DNA of 64,000 nt from Chryseobacterium sp. G0162 (GCF_003815715.1 NZ_CP033922.1:186001-250000), one strand, 5' to 3'; counted from the stretch's first letter, positions 15,779-25,337 are shown. The notes: generated by a model from the sequence alone, not told the origin. Program-made: numbers and translations.

Positions 15779-17053
15779 TTAAAACTCATTAATCATCACA
15801 TAAAAATGACTTGAGTAGAGACTGTTTGCACTTCCTGAAATATTGGTAAGATTAATTACAATACTTGAAGTGGAAGTCATTCTTGGATTAGAAATCGAAA
15901 ACGTTGAATTCCCCGCAAAATCTCCGGCAGGTGAAACCACTACAACGGCTCTTGTTGAACCTGGCTGAAACCCTGATGGAACAGCAATTTCCAGTGTAGC
16001 AGATTTTCCCGGAGGCATATTATTAATGGAAACACCGGGCCATACTTCAAAACTGATCTGGTTTTTCTGTACACTCCCTTTTTCTCCAAGTTTATACTGT
16101 CCGTTCACATCTAATCTTGCAGAAGTATTCGGAGCCCCCGTGCCAATGCCTACATTTGCATTATTATTCCCCAACACTATAGCATTGGCCTGTGAGGTAG
16201 TTGCTCCATATCCTATCGCAGTTGAAAATTGTCCCAGAGCATTTGCTTCTGATCCTACTGCTGTAGAGTTTTCTTTATTGGTAACTGTGTTATATCCTAA
16301 AGCAGTTTCACTGTTTGTATTTGTTTTTGCATTATATCCCACTGCAATAGATTGAAAACCTCCTGCTGAGGCATTATTACCAATCGCTGTGGATTCATTT
16401 TTACTGGTTTGGGCATTGTACCCAATAGCTGTTGACTTAAAAGCTCCTGCTGTTGATTTATTTCCTATAGCCAAGGCATCATTCGCAGTAACTGCTGCTG
16501 CACTACCAATGGAAATCCCCTGAAATGCAGAGCTTGAACTTCCAATGGCAATTCCGTTCTGACCAGCGTTCGCTCCCAATCCGAAACTTACAGAGTTATC
16601 TACTCCTAATCTTCCCGCTGTGGCAGCATTGACTTTAAAGACCAGGTCATCCATAGTTTTTGTACCTAAAGATAAAGTAGTATTGGCTCCACTGTATGTT
16701 CCGGCATTCTCTCCTATTGTGTTCCATCCGGTGCCATCATTACCTTTATTAGTGCTGGCAGACGTTGAAAGTTTATTCCATTTGGAAGCAAACCAATAAT
16801 AAAATCCAGCTTCTGTTAATCCAGCTTTACCGTTATTCCATACAATAAGGCCATCTGCGGGAGAAGGCACTGTAGCAACATCCGTATCTGAGGTCAAAGC
16901 AATACTTGGAAGAAGTACTCCTTTATCTTTAGCACTTACATGAAGCATAGCAGAGGTATCAGGACTTGGAGTACCAATACCAACCTGAGCATATATAAAA
17001 AGTGAAAAGAGTAAAAAGAGAAGACTAAATCTTAATTTATAATTTCCTTGCAT
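15779..17053 (-). CDS. Surface protein with YadA-type head repeats
   Basis: A 424-residue secreted protein. A signal peptide (LRFSLLFLLFSLFIYAQ) leads to the segment VGIGTPSPDTSAMLHV, which is common at the start of Bacteroidota fibre-like proteins. Then about ten 14-16-residue repeats with the AIG-x-x-A/S-x-A core (residues 165-310, for example STAIGYNAQTS and SIAVGYNAKTN) form a YadA-like left-handed beta-roll. After them come NVGIGTGAPNTSARLDVNGQYKLG and a C-terminal beta-sandwich. There is no YadA membrane anchor and no obvious T9SS domain, so how it stays on the surface is unclear. I use the ATG at 17053 rather than the GTG one codon earlier. Adhesion is inferred from the repeats. Confidence 0.75.
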   Translation of the reverse strand: MQGNYKLRFSLLFLLFSLFIYAQVGIGTPSPDTSAMLHVSAKDKGVLLPSIALTSDTDVATVPSPADGLIVWNNGKAGLTEAGFYYWFASKWNKLSTSASTNKGNDGTGWNTIGENAGTYSGANTTLSLGTKTMDDLVFKVNAATAGRLGVDNSVSFGLGANAGQNGIAIGSSSSAFQGISIGSAAAVTANDALAIGNKSTAGAFKSTAIGYNAQTSKNESTAIGNNASAGGFQSIAVGYNAKTNTNSETALGYNTVTNKENSTAVGSEANALGQFSTAIGYGATTSQANAIVLGNNNANVGIGTGAPNTSARLDVNGQYKLGEKGSVQKNQISFEVWPGVSINNMPPGKSATLEIAVPSGFQPGSTRAVVVVSPAGDFAGNSTFSISNPRMTSTSSIVINLTNISGSANSLYSSHFYVMINEF

Positions 17054-17073
17054 CACCTATGTTTTTGGAGGTG

Positions 17074-17101
17074 CAAATATACAAACTTTTTAATAAAACA
17101 A
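17074..17101 (-). promoter_or_regulatory. Promoter of the YadA-head-like gene
   Basis: On the minus strand TTG (17099-17101), a 17-base spacer and TATATTTG (17074-17081) make a full Bacteroidota promoter, 21 bases before the start codon. Confidence 0.7.
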
Positions 17102-17309
17102 TACTTTTATTATAAATTTAATAATTTAAAACACTCTGATGTGACTAAAACAATTCATACTCACACAAAGATGAAAAATACTCCCTTACAATACCTTACA
17201 TATCTATTTATCCATTCATGTTTTGGCAATCAAAAGGATACCTCAATGAAAACCAGATATTACACTTTCAATAAAAAACATCACAAAAAATTGAATAAAA
17301 TACAATTTA

Positions 17310-17867
17310 TCACCTTCTAAGGAAACAAGTTTCTATATGGTCATTGACCATACCTGTTGCCTGCATATGGGCATAAATAACTGTTGAGCCAACGAATTTA
17401 AATCCTCTTTTCTTCAGATCTTTGGAAATTATATCCGAAACTTCTGTGGTTGCGGGGATATCCGCTAAAGTTTTTGGGGTATTATCAATGGGAATTCCCC
17501 CAATAAATCCCCAGATATATTTTGAAAAGCTTCCAAATTCTTTCTGAACTTCTATAAATTTTTGAGCATTGGTTATTGTAGCTAATATTTTAAGTCTGTT
17601 TCTAATAATTCCTGAATTATTCATCAACTCTTCTATTTTCTTTTCAGAATAATCAGCGATTTTATGATAATCAAAATGATCAAATGCTTTTCTGAAATTT
17701 TCTCTTTTAGAAAGGATGGTATACCAGCTCAAACCTGCCTGAAAACTTTCGAGAATAAGGAATTCAAAAATAGTTTCATCATCGTAAACGGGCTTTCCCC
17801 ACTCTTCATCATGGTATTTCCTGTAAAGATCATCTTTTTCACACCACCCGCAACGCATTTTTTCCAT
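17310..17867 (-). CDS. tag: DNA-3-methyladenine glycosylase I
   Basis: A 185-residue cytosolic base-excision repair enzyme that removes 3-methyladenine from alkylated DNA. The N-terminal RCGWCEKDDLYRKYHDEEWG holds the first zinc-snap ligands (Cys and His17-equivalent). The ESFQAGLSWYTILSKRENFRKAFDHFD helix-hairpin-helix region and GFKFVGSTVIYAHMQATGMVNDHIETC supply the base pocket and the second His/Cys pair. The start is the ATG at 17867; a longer reading begins with a TTG and adds only three residues. It is a single gene, with no clear promoter box. Confidence 0.95.
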   Translation of the reverse strand: MEKMRCGWCEKDDLYRKYHDEEWGKPVYDDETIFEFLILESFQAGLSWYTILSKRENFRKAFDHFDYHKIADYSEKKIEELMNNSGIIRNRLKILATITNAQKFIEVQKEFGSFSKYIWGFIGGIPIDNTPKTLADIPATTEVSDIISKDLKKRGFKFVGSTVIYAHMQATGMVNDHIETCFLRR

Positions 17868-18005
17868 AATTATCAAATTTTGTAGGATAAAGGTAAGGTT
17901 GATTTATAAAAATATAACAAAAGATTATGAAAAGTTTAACAAAGCCATCTGATTTTAGGAATGGTTATTGTTTATTCAATACTACCAAACCAAATTTATA
18001 CTATT

Positions 18006-18305
18006 ATGAACAATTCAGATTATAACAAAGCGGAAAATGCAGTAAACAATGTAGAAAATTCTTTACAGAATGCATCGGACAAAGCCAAATGGAAAATCAA
18101 TGAATTGGCAGACAGAGCCAAAGACTATATTAATGAAAAAAGAAATAATGACGAAGAAGCCAAACAGGAAGACTGGTTGGACAGGGTAAAAGCTAATGTA
18201 TCCGATGCATGGGAAGATATTAAGGATAAAGCGGATGAAGCGTGGGAAAAAACAAAAGATGCAGCAGAGGATGTGAAGGCAGAATGGAATAAGAAAACGA
18301 ATTAA
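18006..18305 (+). CDS. Small charged helical stress-type protein
   Basis: A 99-residue, highly charged protein rich in Lys, Asp, Glu, Ala and Trp. It consists of amphipathic helices with repeated segments such as DKAKWKINELADRAKDYINEKR and WEDIKDKADEAWEKTKDAAEDVKAEW. It has no signal peptide. The composition resembles CsbD/YtxH or LEA-type stress proteins, but I see no diagnostic motif. The ATG at 18006 is chosen because the 15 residues that precede it in a longer reading (from 17961) are unlike the rest and read through intergenic-looking DNA. A terminator follows at 18335-18370. Function is unknown; desiccation or general stress is a guess. Confidence 0.6.
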   Translation: MNNSDYNKAENAVNNVENSLQNASDKAKWKINELADRAKDYINEKRNNDEEAKQEDWLDRVKANVSDAWEDIKDKADEAWEKTKDAAEDVKAEWNKKTN

Positions 18306-18334
18306 AATTTCAGTCATATAAATATTTTCAAGAA

Positions 18335-18370
18335 AATGGGGTCTTATAATTGATAAGGCTCCATTTTTAT
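18335..18370 (+). terminator. Terminator after the small charged protein gene
   Basis: A 13-bp stem, AATGGGGTCTTAT (18335-18347) with ATAAGGCTCCATT (18353-18365), includes two wobble pairs and a 5-base loop. It is followed by TTTATTAT. Confidence 0.75.
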
Positions 18371-18393
18371 TATGTCATAACCACAATTATTGC

Positions 18394-18401
18394 TACATTT
18401 G
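18394..18401 (+). promoter_or_regulatory. -7 box of fabI
   Basis: TACATTTG matches TAnnTTTG and ends 24 bases before the fabI ATG. The expected -33 position falls on the tail of the preceding terminator and has no TTG. Confidence 0.5.
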
Positions 18402-18425
18402 TATTTCAATAAACATTAAAAAATT

Positions 18426-19235
18426 ATGTCATACGGTTTACTTAAAGGCAAAAAGGGAATTATATTTGGAGCCCTTAATGAACAATCTATCGCATGGAAA
18501 GTTGCTGAGAGATGTCATGAGGAAGGTGCAGAATTCATCTTATCTAATGCTCCTATCGCTTTGAGAATGGGAGAACTTAATGGTTTAGCTGAAAAAACAG
18601 GTTCTGAAGTGATTGCTGCAGATGCTACTTCTATAGAAGATCTTGAGAAACTTTTTGATGCTGCTGTTGCAAAATTTGGTAAAATCGACTTTATCCTTCA
18701 TTCCATCGGAATGTCTATCAACGTAAGAAAAGGAAAACATTATACGGAAATGAATTACGATTGGTTGGAAAAAGGCTGGGATATTTCAGCAGTTTCTTTC
18801 CATAAAGTAATGCGTGTGGCTTGGGAGAAAGACTGTATGAATGAATGGGGAAGCATCCTGGCACTTACTTATATTGCAGCTCAGAGAACATTCCCGGACT
18901 ACAACGATATGTCTGATAACAAAGCTTATCTGGAAAGTATCGCAAGAACTTTCGGAAATTACTGGGGAGAAAGAAAAGTACGTGTTAACACGGTTTCTCA
19001 GTCTCCAACAATGACCACTGCAGGTAGCGGTGTGAAAGGTTTCGGAGGATTCCTTGGTTACGCTGAAGACATGTCTCCACTAGGAAATGCTACAGCTCTT
19101 GAATGTGCAGACTATTGTGTAACTTTATTCTCTGATCTTACTAAAAAAGTAACGATGCAGAATCTTTTCCATGATGGAGGATTCAGCAGTTCAGGGGTTA
19201 CTCAGAAAGTGATTGGTAAATATGATGCTGAATAA
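18426..19235 (+). CDS. fabI: Enoyl-[acyl-carrier-protein] reductase (NADH), FabI type
   Basis: A 269-residue cytosolic enzyme of type II fatty acid synthesis that reduces trans-2-enoyl-ACP. It is an atypical short-chain dehydrogenase. The nucleotide-binding start is GLLKGKKGIIFGALNEQSIAWKVA, with AADATS and LHSIGMS later. The catalytic YNDMSDNK (Tyr-x6-Lys) and the substrate-loop region SQSPTMTTAGSGVKGFGGF follow. The C-terminal NLFHDGGFSSSGV is standard. It is a single gene with its own -7 box. The hairpin downstream may serve both this gene and the convergent glucanase operon. Confidence 0.96.
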   Translation: MSYGLLKGKKGIIFGALNEQSIAWKVAERCHEEGAEFILSNAPIALRMGELNGLAEKTGSEVIAADATSIEDLEKLFDAAVAKFGKIDFILHSIGMSINVRKGKHYTEMNYDWLEKGWDISAVSFHKVMRVAWEKDCMNEWGSILALTYIAAQRTFPDYNDMSDNKAYLESIARTFGNYWGERKVRVNTVSQSPTMTTAGSGVKGFGGFLGYAEDMSPLGNATALECADYCVTLFSDLTKKVTMQNLFHDGGFSSSGVTQKVIGKYDAE

Positions 19236-19261
19236 TAGCATTTACTATATGATAAAATAAA

Positions 19262-19290
19262 GATCGGCGGCCTCTACGAGGCCGCCGATC
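19262..19290. terminator. Bidirectional hairpin between fabI and the glucan operon
   Basis: GATCGGCGGCCTC (19262-19274) and its perfect complement (19278-19290) enclose a TAC loop, a 13-bp G+C-rich stem unusual in this AT-rich DNA. On the minus strand it is followed by TTTATTTTATC, so it best ends the polysaccharide operon. On the plus strand the T run is weak. Confidence 0.8.
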
Positions 19291-19316
19291 CTGCTTAAAA
19301 TAATGTTAATATGATG

Positions 19317-20756
19317 TTATAAAATTACGGTTTGTATAGAGTGTGCCGGGGCATTTAGCTTAGCTGCCATCCCTTCAATCCAAAGATTTGTTTCGATATC
19401 ATTATCGGAATCATTCATAATCACAGTAACAAGCTGACCGTTTTCATTCATAAAAGCAGAAGATGTCAATGCCGCTCTGTTGGAAGATGAGCCTATCCTT
19501 TGAGCATTAGGTTTGATGTATTTTGAAACGTGTCCGATGTAGTAATACTCATAAGTATAAAATACCTCTCCTGTTTTCGTATCGGCAATGATAGGAGCAA
19601 AACAAAAGTTTCCTTTATGGTTGGGGCCTCCGGTTTCATCCAGAAGAATATTCCAGTCTGTCCATAAAGCATTTCCTTTATTAAAATCGTTCAGCATATT
19701 TTTGCTGTACAGTTCACCAAGACTTACATCGTAAATCCTGTCCATAGCAAACTGTTCTTTACAACCTTCCGTGAAAGCAAGGAACTTATCCGGAAAAGCT
19801 CTGTGGGTTTCTGCGAGGTTATCAAATAGCTGAGTTTTATTATTCCAGGTTTCATACCAGTGATAGCCGATTCCATGAGCATACTTTGAAGTTTCAGGAT
19901 CACCAAGTGTGGTAGTTGCTCTTTGATAGATCAGGTCTCTGTTGTGATCCCAGATCATTACTTTTTTATCTTTATACCCGTTTTTCCAAAGGGTTGGACC
20001 GAGGTGGTTTTTCAAAAACTCCCCTTCTTCTTCAGCAGTATAAATACATGATTCCCAGGATTGGGTCGCCATAGGTTCATTCTGAACGGTTAACCCCCAA
20101 ACATTAATTCCTCTTTTTTCGTATTCTTTAATGAATTTAATATAATAATCTGCCCAGGTCTGATAATATTGGTTTTCCAATCTCCCTCCTTTGTATAAAC
20201 TTTTATTGGACTTCATCCAGGCCGGTGGGCTCCATGGGGAGAAATAAAATGTAAAATTGTTTCCGATTGCCTTCTGAGCTTCCTTAATCATTGGAATTTT
20301 ATACTTTTCGTCATGAGCAAGGTTGAATGTTTTCAAAGAAGTATCATGATCTTCTACATAGGTATAGGAATCACTGGAGAAGTCACAAGAGTTCATATTG
20401 GTACGCACCACAGTGTATCCCAATCCATTTTTCCCAAAATAAGCCTCCAGAATTTCTTTTTGTTTGTTTTTTGGCATTTTATAAAATGTCTCTGCGGATG
20501 CATCCGTAATAGCCCCTCCAATTCCGATCAGCTTTTGATATTTAAAACCAGGAGCTACAAAAATACAGGCTTCCGTTTCTTTGGGCTGTCCGAACTGCTC
20601 AAATTTTACGGGACCTTTATCTACCATTCTTTCATTCACTTTAGAGTTGGTAACAATGACCTTAGCTGTTTTTCCTTCATGCTTTTTCCAATAATTCTGG
20701 GCATTGACATTGATGGCAATCCCGATTACAAAACAACTTACAATTAGTTTTCTCAT
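19317..20756 (-). CDS. GH30 family glycoside hydrolase (probable beta-1,6-glucanase)
   Basis: A 479-residue exported enzyme with a signal peptide (LIVSCFVIGIAINVNAQ), no lipobox, and therefore probably periplasmic. The GH30 (alpha/beta)8 barrel shows IGIGGAITDASAE near the N-terminus, FYFSPWSPPAWMKSN, the acid/base Glu in VQNEPMA and the nucleophile Glu in AFTEGCKE. A short C-terminal beta domain follows. GH30 members of this type are glucosylceramidase-like beta-1,6-glucanases. The context with GH16 and GH3 supports action on beta-1,6 branches of laminarin-like glucan. It is the last gene of the SusC/D operon, 37 bases after GH16. Confidence 0.88.
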   Translation of the reverse strand: MRKLIVSCFVIGIAINVNAQNYWKKHEGKTAKVIVTNSKVNERMVDKGPVKFEQFGQPKETEACIFVAPGFKYQKLIGIGGAITDASAETFYKMPKNKQKEILEAYFGKNGLGYTVVRTNMNSCDFSSDSYTYVEDHDTSLKTFNLAHDEKYKIPMIKEAQKAIGNNFTFYFSPWSPPAWMKSNKSLYKGGRLENQYYQTWADYYIKFIKEYEKRGINVWGLTVQNEPMATQSWESCIYTAEEEGEFLKNHLGPTLWKNGYKDKKVMIWDHNRDLIYQRATTTLGDPETSKYAHGIGYHWYETWNNKTQLFDNLAETHRAFPDKFLAFTEGCKEQFAMDRIYDVSLGELYSKNMLNDFNKGNALWTDWNILLDETGGPNHKGNFCFAPIIADTKTGEVFYTYEYYYIGHVSKYIKPNAQRIGSSSNRAALTSSAFMNENGQLVTVIMNDSDNDIETNLWIEGMAAKLNAPAHSIQTVIL

Positions 20757-20793
20757 GATTTTTTTGTTTGTGGACCGTATGTCCTCTTTTTCA

Positions 20794-21603
20794 TTATTTA
20801 TTTTGATAGACTCTTACATAGTCTATATAATACTTTTGTGGAAAGATATTCTCATCTATTCCCTCTTTTCCGCCCCAGAAACCGCCTACTGCCAGATTTA
20901 AAATGATAAAATAAGGCTGGTCAAAAGGCCATGCTTCATAGGTTTTTTCTTTATTTTCATATGTGAAAAATTTCCGATCATCAATATAAACCTCTATCTT
21001 TTCCGGTGTCCAATCTGCTTTATACACATGGAATTTTTCGCTTACATCTTTTACCATCAAAGTATCTGTCTTCTGAGTTCCCAGAATATGATTGTATTTT
21101 TTAGTATGTACCGAAGCATGGATGTATCCTGGATTAAATCCTACATGTTCCATAATGTCAAGTTCACCATCATCCGGCCATTTTTTCATATTTTCACTCA
21201 TCATCCAGATCGCCGGCCATGTTCCCCGGCCCTTCGGAAGCTTTGCACGCACTTCTATCGTTCCATATTGAAAAGAAAATTTTCCTTTGGTTAAAAGTCT
21301 GGCAGAAGTGTATGCATTATTTTCCCAATTTTCTTTTTTAGCTTCAATAACAAGGTTTCCATTTTCCATACGGGCATTTTCCAGTCTGTTTTTGGTATAA
21401 AACTGAGCTTCATCATTTCCATAGCCATTACCACCCACATCGTAGTTCCATTTTAGTGAATCCGGATGGCCTTTTCCGTTAAATTCATCACTCCAGATCA
21501 GTTTTCTCCCGGAATCTGCTTTATTGGAAGCACAATTCGACACAAATAAGGCTAATATTCCTGCTGCACAAAATTGAATGGTATTTCGAAATTTAATATT
21601 CAT
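20794..21603 (-). CDS. GH16 family beta-glucanase lipoprotein (laminarinase-like)
   Basis: A 269-residue lipoprotein. The signal peptide ends in the lipobox LFVSNC, with Cys at about 24. The catalytic core shows the GH16 signature ELDIMEH within DGELDIMEHVG (nucleophile and acid/base glutamates, with the assisting Asp between), plus WSDEFNG, WPAIWMMSEN and a C-terminal YIDYVRVYQN strand typical of laminarinases. It would act on the outside or the inner face of the outer membrane as an endo-beta-1,3-glucanase that feeds oligosaccharides to SusC/D. It lies 76 bases after GH3 in the operon. Confidence 0.93.
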   Translation of the reverse strand: MNIKFRNTIQFCAAGILALFVSNCASNKADSGRKLIWSDEFNGKGHPDSLKWNYDVGGNGYGNDEAQFYTKNRLENARMENGNLVIEAKKENWENNAYTSARLLTKGKFSFQYGTIEVRAKLPKGRGTWPAIWMMSENMKKWPDDGELDIMEHVGFNPGYIHASVHTKKYNHILGTQKTDTLMVKDVSEKFHVYKADWTPEKIEVYIDDRKFFTYENKEKTYEAWPFDQPYFIILNLAVGGFWGGKEGIDENIFPQKYYIDYVRVYQNK

Positions 21604-21679
21604 ATTGTTAGTTTTTGCTAAAGCCTCTTTATTTCTTTAGTTTATTGTGACCAGGCCAAAGCCCGATCTTACTAAATAT

Positions 21680-23902
21680 TTATTTCACCCAATTAATTCT
21701 TTTAGTTTGTACATTCTGAGAGTTGGTTCCCACCATAATATCAAACTCACCTGCTTCCCAGTCAAAATTCAGTTCGTCATCAAAAAATTTCAGATCTTCA
21801 GGAGTTAATGTAAATTCTACTTTTTTAGCTTCTCCTTTCTTAATGAATATTTTTTTAAATCCTTTTAATTCTTTTACAGGTCTTACTACTTTTCCAAAAA
21901 GATCTCTTATGTAAAGCTGCACCACTTCCTCACCATCATATTTCCCGGTATTGGAAACTGTAACATTTATGGTCAATCTCTGATTTCCTTTCAGGTTTTC
22001 AGAACTCAAAACCATATCGGAATAGACAAAATTTGTATAGCTTAACCCAAATCCAAATGGAAATTTCGGATCGTTGTCAAGATCGATATATGCTGAAACA
22101 TAATTTCTGTCCGTATTATTTTTTGCAGGTCTTCCCGTATTATAGTGATTATAATACACTGGAATCTGCCCTTCAGTTCTCGGGAAAGTCATAGGAAGCT
22201 TTCCACCAGGATTTACGGTTCCAAAAAGAATATCGGCAATAGAATTTCCCGCTTCTGTTCCCAGCCACCAGGTATAAACAATAGCCGGAATATGGTCTGC
22301 CGCCCAGTTGAAAATCAAAGATCTTCCTGCATTAATCATGAGCACAATTGGTTTTCCTGTTTTGGCAATTTCTTTCAACAAATCTTCCTGTACTCCGGAA
22401 AAGCCAATAGTACTTCGGCTTTTTGCTTCACCACTCATCGCATGTCCCTCTCCTAAAGTCATAATCACCACATCTGCTTTTCTGGCGGTCTCTATTGCTT
22501 CTGCAAACATCGTTTTGTCCTGATCATCTACATTGCAGCCTTTTGCATATAATAAGGTAGAGTTTTTATCGAGCTGATTTCTAATTCCATCAAACTGTGA
22601 AACAATTCGTTGGGTATCATCTTTAAAAGCAATAGACCAAAACCCATGATTGGCTACGGTTTCCTTTCCAAACGGACCAATCAAAGCCACTGTTTTTACT
22701 GTTTTTGAAAGCGGAAGGATATTGTCCTTATTTTTAAGGAGAACGATACTTTTAGACCCGAATTCCCTTCCGAATTTTCTGTTTTCCTGGTTATTAGTTT
22801 GTTCTTTTTGTCTTTTTTCATTGCTGAATCGGTAAGGATCGTCGAAAAGCCCCATCTCGAATTTTTTGGTTAAAATTCTTCCTGTGGCATCATCTACTAG
22901 TTTAGGATCAACTTTTCCTTCTTTAACAAGTTTCGGTAGTTCTGCCATATATACCCTGCTTTCCATATCCATATCACTGCCTCCCTGAATTGCTTTTTCA
23001 GCGGCTTCAGCACCATCTTTTGCATATCCGTGAGGAATCATCTCCCCAATACTGCCCCAGTCCGAAACCACAAAACCTTTATAATTCCATTTTCCTTTTA
23101 ATAAATTTCTTTGGATATATTGATTGGCAGTAGCTGGAATTCCATTGATGTCATTGAAAGAGTTCATAAACGTAGCCACTCCTGCTTCGGCAGCAGCTTT
23201 GAAGGGCGGAAGATAAGTTTCATTCAATTGCCTAAGGCTCATGTCAACAGAATTATAATCTCTGCCGCCTACCGCTGCACCATAGGCTGCAAAATGTTTT
23301 GCACAAGCCATAACCGCATCAAGATTTCCTAATCCTTTCCCCTGAAATCCTTTAATTCTTGCCAATCCGATTTGAGTTCCCAGATAAGTATCTTCTCCTG
23401 AACCCTCCATCACTCTTCCCCACCTAGGATCTCTGGCAATATCTACCATCGGGGCAAAAGTCCAGTGAATACCATAAGCAGAGGCTTCTGTAGCAGCAAT
23501 TCTTTCTGATTTTTCTATCATTCCCAGATCCCAACTTGCAGCCTGTCCAATATTAACAGGAAAAGTAGTTCTGTATCCATGAATAACATCTTGTCCGAAC
23601 AATAAAGGAATTTTCAATCGGGATTGCATGGCCAACTTCTGAAATGCTCTGGTTTCTTCTGCTCCGGCAACATTCAGCATAGAGCCCACTTTTCCCTTTT
23701 TTATTTCTTCTAACACTGCAGCTGAATTAGAATGTTGAGGCCCTGTGGCATATTCAAATCCACTATATTGCACCATCTGCCCTACTTTTTCTTCCAGTGT
23801 CATTTTAGACAAAAGCTCTGCGACTTTCTGATCTGTTGTTTTCTGTCCGTAGACATTCATTCCAAGTGCTGAGAATGCCAGTAAGAAATAAACTCTTTTC
23901 AT
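21680..23902 (-). CDS. GH3 family beta-glucosidase (BglX-like)
   Basis: A 740-residue periplasmic enzyme with a signal peptide (VYFLLAFSALGMNVYGQ). The GH3 N-terminal barrel includes GQDVIHGYRTTFPVN, AKHFAAYGAAVGGRDYN and the nucleophile Asp in FVVSDWGSI. The C-terminal domain has IMTLGEGHAMSGEAKSRSTI and KLPMTFPRTEGQIPVYYNHYNTGRP. A terminal Fn3-like domain (VTVSNTGKYDGEEVVQLYI to the end) completes the common BglX architecture. It removes terminal glucose from beta-linked oligosaccharides, here probably beta-1,3/1,6-gluco-oligosaccharides. It is spaced 10 bases from the preceding GH30. Confidence 0.95.
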   Translation of the reverse strand: MKRVYFLLAFSALGMNVYGQKTTDQKVAELLSKMTLEEKVGQMVQYSGFEYATGPQHSNSAAVLEEIKKGKVGSMLNVAGAEETRAFQKLAMQSRLKIPLLFGQDVIHGYRTTFPVNIGQAASWDLGMIEKSERIAATEASAYGIHWTFAPMVDIARDPRWGRVMEGSGEDTYLGTQIGLARIKGFQGKGLGNLDAVMACAKHFAAYGAAVGGRDYNSVDMSLRQLNETYLPPFKAAAEAGVATFMNSFNDINGIPATANQYIQRNLLKGKWNYKGFVVSDWGSIGEMIPHGYAKDGAEAAEKAIQGGSDMDMESRVYMAELPKLVKEGKVDPKLVDDATGRILTKKFEMGLFDDPYRFSNEKRQKEQTNNQENRKFGREFGSKSIVLLKNKDNILPLSKTVKTVALIGPFGKETVANHGFWSIAFKDDTQRIVSQFDGIRNQLDKNSTLLYAKGCNVDDQDKTMFAEAIETARKADVVIMTLGEGHAMSGEAKSRSTIGFSGVQEDLLKEIAKTGKPIVLMINAGRSLIFNWAADHIPAIVYTWWLGTEAGNSIADILFGTVNPGGKLPMTFPRTEGQIPVYYNHYNTGRPAKNNTDRNYVSAYIDLDNDPKFPFGFGLSYTNFVYSDMVLSSENLKGNQRLTINVTVSNTGKYDGEEVVQLYIRDLFGKVVRPVKELKGFKKIFIKKGEAKKVEFTLTPEDLKFFDDELNFDWEAGEFDIMVGTNSQNVQTKRINWVK

Positions 23903-23912
23903 ACTTATTCGG

Positions 23913-25337
23913 TTAAAAAATATAAGTTGCGGCAGATTGCCCAGGAATGTTTACTGTAGCGATCTTTCCGGCAAATTTAATATTAAAATTTTCAATTTCT
24001 TTACTATCGTTCTGAACAATCAGCACCGTTTTTCCGGTTGGAGTTTTGAATGCTGCAGTTGATAAATATTTTGTCTGGGTTGAAGCAATACGTTGAGATC
24101 CTGCAGGTACAAACTTAGAGGCATGTGCTACAATATAATAGGCAACATTCCTGGTAAAATTCTCATTGTTTGCAATGGTTATTGCCCCTTTACATTCCGT
24201 ACATCCACCGTCTGTATGGGGACCATATTTTGAATCATTAGCCAGGTTCCATTCCAGAGCTATTCTGCTCCAGTTTCTCATGGATCCGATAATTACATTC
24301 TTCATGTGCCAGTTCAGGTCTTCATTGAAAGTTCCTTTTGAACCTGTCCACTGCTCAGTAAAATAGAGATTCTTATCCGGGAAGGCATTATGTACTGTAC
24401 TTAATGCTGAAATATCACCTTCATATAAATGAAAAGCGGAACCGTCAATATATTGATAGGCTTCAGGATCTTTTAAAATATCAAGAGCATACTCAGGTTT
24501 GTTACAATTATGATCGTATACAACAATCTTCGTTTTGACATTGTTTTCTTTAAAAACAGGTCCTAAATACCCCTTAATAAAATCTCTCTGTTTTTCTGAT
24601 GGCATATACAAACTCGGATTATTTCCCGGATGTAAAGGTTCATTCTGAGGAGTGATGGCATCAATAGTAATTCCTTCATTATGCATTCCCTGAATATACT
24701 TTACAAAGTAGCGGGCATACGTTTCATAAAATTCAGGTTTTAAACTCCCTCCTTTTGTCTTTCCGTTATCTTTCATCCAAACCGGGGCTGACCACGGAGC
24801 TGCAATAATTTTAATCTTAGGATTGATAGCTAAAATTTCCTTCAACATAGCAATCAGAGCTTTATCTTTTGCTAAACTAAACTTGGAAAGAGAAACATCA
24901 GTCTGCCCTTCCGGAAGATCATCATAGGAAAAAACTTCCCCATCAAGATCTGAAGCTCCAATGCTTACTCTCAGATAGCTAATGGAAATAGAATTTTTAT
25001 CGTTTCCAAAAAGTTCATTCAACAGATCCTTTCTTTTCGCTGGAGATAAACGGTTAATCACCTCAACACTCCCTCCTGTCAATGTATATCCGAAACCATC
25101 AACATATTGAAACTTTTGGGTATCATCAATTTCAATATTCTGAAGGCTATTAGATGTATTTACAAATCTGATGGGGGTCTGAAACTGTAACCTTACACTT
25201 TCATCTCCTTTAGTAAGCCAGTAATTCACTTCATTTCCTTTATTCTGAGTAACTGAGGTACACGATAAAGGAAAAAGTACCACACCGCAAAGCAGTGCAG
25301 TACCTTTAAAGAAACTATATAAGTTGTGAAACTCCAT
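23913..25337 (-). CDS. GH30 family glycoside hydrolase lipoprotein (GH30_3-like)
   Basis: A 474-residue lipoprotein (lipobox FPLSC, Cys about 26). The GH30 barrel shows VDGFGYTLTGGS, APWSAPVWMKDN, the acid/base Glu in TPQNEPLHPGNNPS and the nucleophile Glu in YFTEQWTG. These segments resemble endo-beta-1,6-glucanases (GH30 subfamily 3). With the periplasmic GH30 at 19317-20756, the locus has one predicted surface and one predicted soluble enzyme, so the target probably has many beta-1,6 linkages. It starts two bases after susD. Subfamily assignment is by eye. Confidence 0.88.
   Translation of the reverse strand: MEFHNLYSFFKGTALLCGVVLFPLSCTSVTQNKGNEVNYWLTKGDESVRLQFQTPIRFVNTSNSLQNIEIDDTQKFQYVDGFGYTLTGGSVEVINRLSPAKRKDLLNELFGNDKNSISISYLRVSIGASDLDGEVFSYDDLPEGQTDVSLSKFSLAKDKALIAMLKEILAINPKIKIIAAPWSAPVWMKDNGKTKGGSLKPEFYETYARYFVKYIQGMHNEGITIDAITPQNEPLHPGNNPSLYMPSEKQRDFIKGYLGPVFKENNVKTKIVVYDHNCNKPEYALDILKDPEAYQYIDGSAFHLYEGDISALSTVHNAFPDKNLYFTEQWTGSKGTFNEDLNWHMKNVIIGSMRNWSRIALEWNLANDSKYGPHTDGGCTECKGAITIANNENFTRNVAYYIVAHASKFVPAGSQRIASTQTKYLSTAAFKTPTGKTVLIVQNDSKEIENFNIKFAGKIATVNIPGQSAATYIF

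Noticed and set aside
17048..17320. Plus-strand open frame of 90 codons in the space before the YadA-head-like gene
   Set aside because: It overlaps the start and promoter of that gene on the other strand and the end of tag, begins with TTG, and has no domain. A short basic tail from an inner ATG is not convincing.
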